DNA of 64,000 nucleotides from Blastomonas sp. CACIA14H2 (GTDB lineage: Bacteria; Pseudomonadota; Alphaproteobacteria; Sphingomonadales; Sphingomonadaceae), in assembly GCA_000503195.1 (NCBI GenBank), contig AYSC01000003.1:1-64000 (forward strand). Reading direction: 5' to 3'. The notes under the pieces were generated by a model that was given only the letters and a program-made list of their open reading frames with translations, was not told where the DNA came from and made no database searches. Positions 61,616-64,000 of this stretch are shown piece by piece; the stretch's first letter is position 1; each line of letters starts with the position of its first letter. Position numbers and translations under genes: made by a program.

Positions 61616-62832
61616 TCCTTGTCTCCTTCGGCACGGGCAATAGTTGTCGTCACGGCCATGTCCATGGTCACGTTGCTCAGGGTCCGCATGATATCGGGGA
61701 ACACCTCGATCGCCAACAGCAGCGCGAGCGGCTCGACCGGCACGCCCATGGCGATGCAGATCGGCGCGATCGAGCTGATGAAGCTGATCGAACCGGGCAG
61801 CGATACCGCACCCATGGTGGTGATCGCGGCTGCGGCGACGCCCGCGACCAGCGCCACCGGGCCGAGCTCGACGCCCATCAGATGCGCGACATAGATCGCG
61901 ACCGCCAGGTTCATGCACGGACCCGTCGCGCGGAACAGCGCGACCGCGATCGGCAGCACGACATCGGCGGTGCGCTCGCCGACGCCGAGCGCGCGCACGC
62001 CGGTCAGCATCGCAGGCAGCGAGGCGAGCGAGGACTGGGTCGAGATAGCCACGGCCTGGGCCGGGATCGATGCGCGCAGAAAGGTCAGCGGGCTGGTGCG
62101 CCCGCCGATCCAGGCGAGTACGAAGCCCGAAATCCACACCACGCCGCCGACGCTGGTGACGACGAGGACATAATGGCCGAGCGCGCCGAAGGCGGCGACG
62201 CCCGCGCGCGATCCGACCACCAGCCCGAGCGCGAACACGCCGATCGGCGCGAGCGCGAGCACCCAGCCGATCAGGATGATCATCGCGTCGGCGATCGCGG
62301 CGAACAGGCCCTGGACCGGCGCGCGCTGATCGGGCGAGAGCCGGGTCAGCGCAAAGGCGAAGGCGAGGGTGAAGATGATGAGCGGCAGGATCGCGTCATT
62401 GGCAGCCGCGGCGACCGGATTGGTCGGCACCAGCGCGCGCAGGAATTCGGTGAACGGCGGCACCTCGCCGGTCGGCTGGGCGGTGGCGAGCGCACCGCGC
62501 AACGCCGCGCGCGCGGCCTCGGGCAGCGGAAAGGCGGCGAGCAGGGCCGGGGTGACCAGGGCCGCCATCGCCGCCGAGGCCCAGAGCAGCGCGATCATCG
62601 TCGCGATCGCGCGCACGGTCAGCCGCCCGGCGCTCGCCATCTGCGCGGTGCGCAGGATGCCGGTGACCAGCAGCGTGACGACCAGCGGAACGACGGTCAT
62701 CTGCAGCCCGCGCAGCCAGAGCGATCCGACGACATCGGCACCATTGACTAGCCCCGGCGCATTGCCGCCGACCGCCATGCCCAGAGCGATGCCGATGGCG
62801 AGAGCGCCCAGGACCAGAAGGGTTTTCAGCAT
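61612..62832 (-). CDS. Dicarboxylate/amino acid:cation symporter (SDF family)
   Basis: A 406-residue membrane protein with about eight helices plus re-entrant loops. The family serine-rich tip STQSSLASLPAML and the segments MGAVSLPGS are present. It uses a cation gradient to import dicarboxylates or acidic amino acids. It precedes the aldo/keto reductase. Confidence 0.92.
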   Translation of the reverse strand: MLKTLLVLGALAIGIALGMAVGGNAPGLVNGADVVGSLWLRGLQMTVVPLVVTLLVTGILRTAQMASAGRLTVRAIATMIALLWASAAMAALVTPALLAAFPLPEAARAALRGALATAQPTGEVPPFTEFLRALVPTNPVAAAANDAILPLIIFTLAFAFALTRLSPDQRAPVQGLFAAIADAMIILIGWVLALAPIGVFALGLVVGSRAGVAAFGALGHYVLVVTSVGGVVWISGFVLAWIGGRTSPLTFLRASIPAQAVAISTQSSLASLPAMLTGVRALGVGERTADVVLPIAVALFRATGPCMNLAVAIYVAHLMGVELGPVALVAGVAAAAITTMGAVSLPGSISFISSIAPICIAMGVPVEPLALLLAIEVFPDIMRTLSNVTMDMAVTTTIARAEGDKE

Positions 62833-62910
62833 TCAGTCACGGCCCTTGTATGTTCATGATTCTGTTTGGTTCGCGATCCTGATTTCTTATGACCATGGAT
62901 TGCGCGATCC

Positions 62911-63000
62911 GTCACCCTGAACTTGTTTCAGGGTCCATTTCGCCTGTCGCGGCTTGGGCTGCTGGGGCACGATGGATGCTGAAACGCGTTCAGCATGACG
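62911..63000. repeat. Paired inverted REP elements (BIME-like)
   Basis: GTCACCCTGAACTTGTTTCA (62911-62930) with its following GGGTCCATT, and in inverse orientation ATGGATGCTGAAACGCGTTC (62972-62991) with AGCATGACG, each form a hairpin. Both belong to the common alphaproteobacterial extragenic repeat with core CTGAA-CAG. It lies between the symporter and glmM. Confidence 0.65.
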
Positions 63001-63087
63001 GGATTTGACATGACCGCTGGCGACAGAGTTGGCAAGTCCCGGCCCAATCCGCTAAGCCGCGAAAAAAGGCCAATCAGGGGTTTACGC

Positions 63088-64000
63088 GTGACACGCAAGT
63101 TTTTCGGCACCGACGGTATCAGGGGACGCACCAATCAGGGTTTCATGACCGCGGCGATGGCGATGGCGGTGGGCCAGGCGGCTGGTGCGCATTTCCTGCG
63201 CGGCAGCCACAAGCACCGGGTCGTGATCGGCAAGGATACCCGGCTGTCGGGCTACATGATGGAGAATGCGCTGGTCGCGGGCTTTACCAGCGTCGGCATG
63301 GACGTGGTGCTGGTGGGCCCGATGCCGACGCCTGCGGTCGCCCTGCTCACCCGATCGATGCGCGCGGACCTCGGCGTGATGATCTCGGCCAGCCACAACC
63401 CGTTCCAGGATAACGGCATCAAGCTGTTCGGCCCCGATGGCTTCAAGCTTTCCGACGAGGACGAGATGCAGATCGAGGCGATGCTCGAAGCGGGCAATCC
63501 GCAGCTCGCCGCCTCCGAGGCAATCGGCCGCGCCCGCCGGATCGAGGATGCGCGCGGCCGCTATATCCATGCAGTCAAGGCCTCGCTGCCCGACCAGGTG
63601 CGCCTGGACGGCCTCAAGATCGTCGTCGATTGTGCGCATGGCGCCGCCTATCAGGTTGCGCCGTCCGCCTTCTGGGAACTCGGCGCAGAGGTGATCGCGA
63701 TCGGCGTCAATCCCAACGGGCTCAACATCAACGACCGGGTCGGCTCGACCCATGTCGAGGCGATGCAGGAGCGGGTCGTTGCCTCGGGCGCGGATATCGG
63801 CATCGCGCTCGATGGCGATGCCGACCGGCTGATCGTGGTCGATGAGAAAGGCACCGTCGTCGATGGCGACCAGATCATGGCGCTGATCGGCGGCAGCTGG
63901 GCGCGCCAGGGGCGGCTGCGCGGCGGCGGCGTGGTGGCGACGGTGATGTCGAACCTGGGTCTGGAACGCTATCTCAAGGGCCAGGGGCTCGAGCTCGTCC
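63088..64000 (+). CDS. glmM: Phosphoglucosamine mutase GlmM (partial)
   Basis: Starts at GTG 63088 after CAGGGG and runs off the window end (about 304 codons). It has the N-terminus [11 protein letters not shown], the phosphoserine loop [14 protein letters not shown] and the metal site ALDGDADRL. It turns glucosamine 6-phosphate into glucosamine 1-phosphate for cell-wall synthesis. Confidence 0.96.
   Translation, partial: MTRKFFGTDGIRGRTNQGFMTAAMAMAVGQAAGAHFLRGSHKHRVVIGKDTRLSGYMMENALVAGFTSVGMDVVLVGPMPTPAVALLTRSMRADLGVMISASHNPFQDNGIKLFGPDGFKLSDEDEMQIEAMLEAGNPQLAASEAIGRARRIEDARGRYIHAVKASLPDQVRLDGLKIVVDCAHGAAYQVAPSAFWELGAEVIAIGVNPNGLNINDRVGSTHVEAMQERVVASGADIGIALDGDADRLIVVDEKGTVVDGDQIMALIGGSWARQGRLRGGGVVATVMSNLGLERYLKGQGLELV

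Overview
The window is GC-rich chromosomal DNA from an alphaproteobacterium, most likely a sphingomonad (Sphingomonadaceae; genus not determined). The evidence is the gene set: the CtrA phosphotransferase ChpT, the F1-ATPase zeta inhibitor (DUF1476), NDUFA12 and DUF2155 beside each other, a CrtZ carotenoid hydroxylase, a CGFS glutaredoxin next to BolA, a DUF1285-NUDIX-CCA operon, a TonB-dependent receptor of sphingomonad style, an EcfG-type promoter and a PEP-CTERM-like sorting signal. I saw no phage, insertion sequence, integrase or CRISPR array. Coding density is high and many neighbouring genes overlap by 4 nt (ATGA, GTGA or TTGA).

Layout. 1-4.1 kb: a gene tail, a GFA-domain protein, a structured intergenic stretch with a 22-residue micro-ORF, a membrane PAS-GGDEF-EAL protein, and purQ-purS read leftward behind an 18-bp perfect palindrome. 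4.4-13.6 kb: a 49-residue membrane protein, a large exported M16 peptidase, purC, a crotonase, parC and a second GGDEF/EAL protein with a degenerate GGNEF site. 13.6-19.5 kb: the CCA/NUDIX/DUF1285 operon, a GNAT, a DUF1499 membrane protein, a thioesterase, lipoprotein SodC and a proline-rich membrane protein. 19.5-24.6 kb: tRNA-Thr, an unrecognised protein, a serine hydrolase, a BrnT toxin with an unusual antitoxin, RarA and a PadR repressor.

24.7-31.6 kb: crtZ, leuC and leuD with an exported metallo-beta-lactamase-fold protein and a small membrane protein between them, a quinone oxidoreductase, then zeta inhibitor, bolA and grxD, and rarD. 31.6-37.7 kb: small membrane proteins, a ferredoxin-like protein, a J-domain protein, an exported caspase-Sel1 protein, RNase P RNA, an amidase and an EamA transporter. 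37.7-43.8 kb: a leftward chemotaxis operon (cheA, cheW, cheY, cheB, cheR) preceded by chpT. 43.9-51.7 kb: a JAMM peptidase, rluD, rpoH with two candidate stress promoters, NDUFA12, DUF2155, aat, prfB, a lipoprotein methyltransferase and a flavin oxidoreductase. 52-64 kb: a CoA transferase, PilZ, DksA, a 488-residue Ser/Gly repeat protein with a sorting signal, serS, a dispersed repeat, a TonB-dependent receptor, an aldo/keto reductase, a dicarboxylate symporter and the start of glmM.

Themes: second-messenger and motility control (two GGDEF/EAL proteins, PilZ, Che, ChpT), heat and general stress control (rpoH, DksA), and housekeeping purine, leucine and translation genes. The most distinctive items are the BrnT module whose antitoxin lacks the usual ribbon-helix-helix tail, the CheA with a second CheW-like region and a receiver-like tail, the Ser/Gly repeat surface protein, and several near-perfect operator-like palindromes touching start codons.
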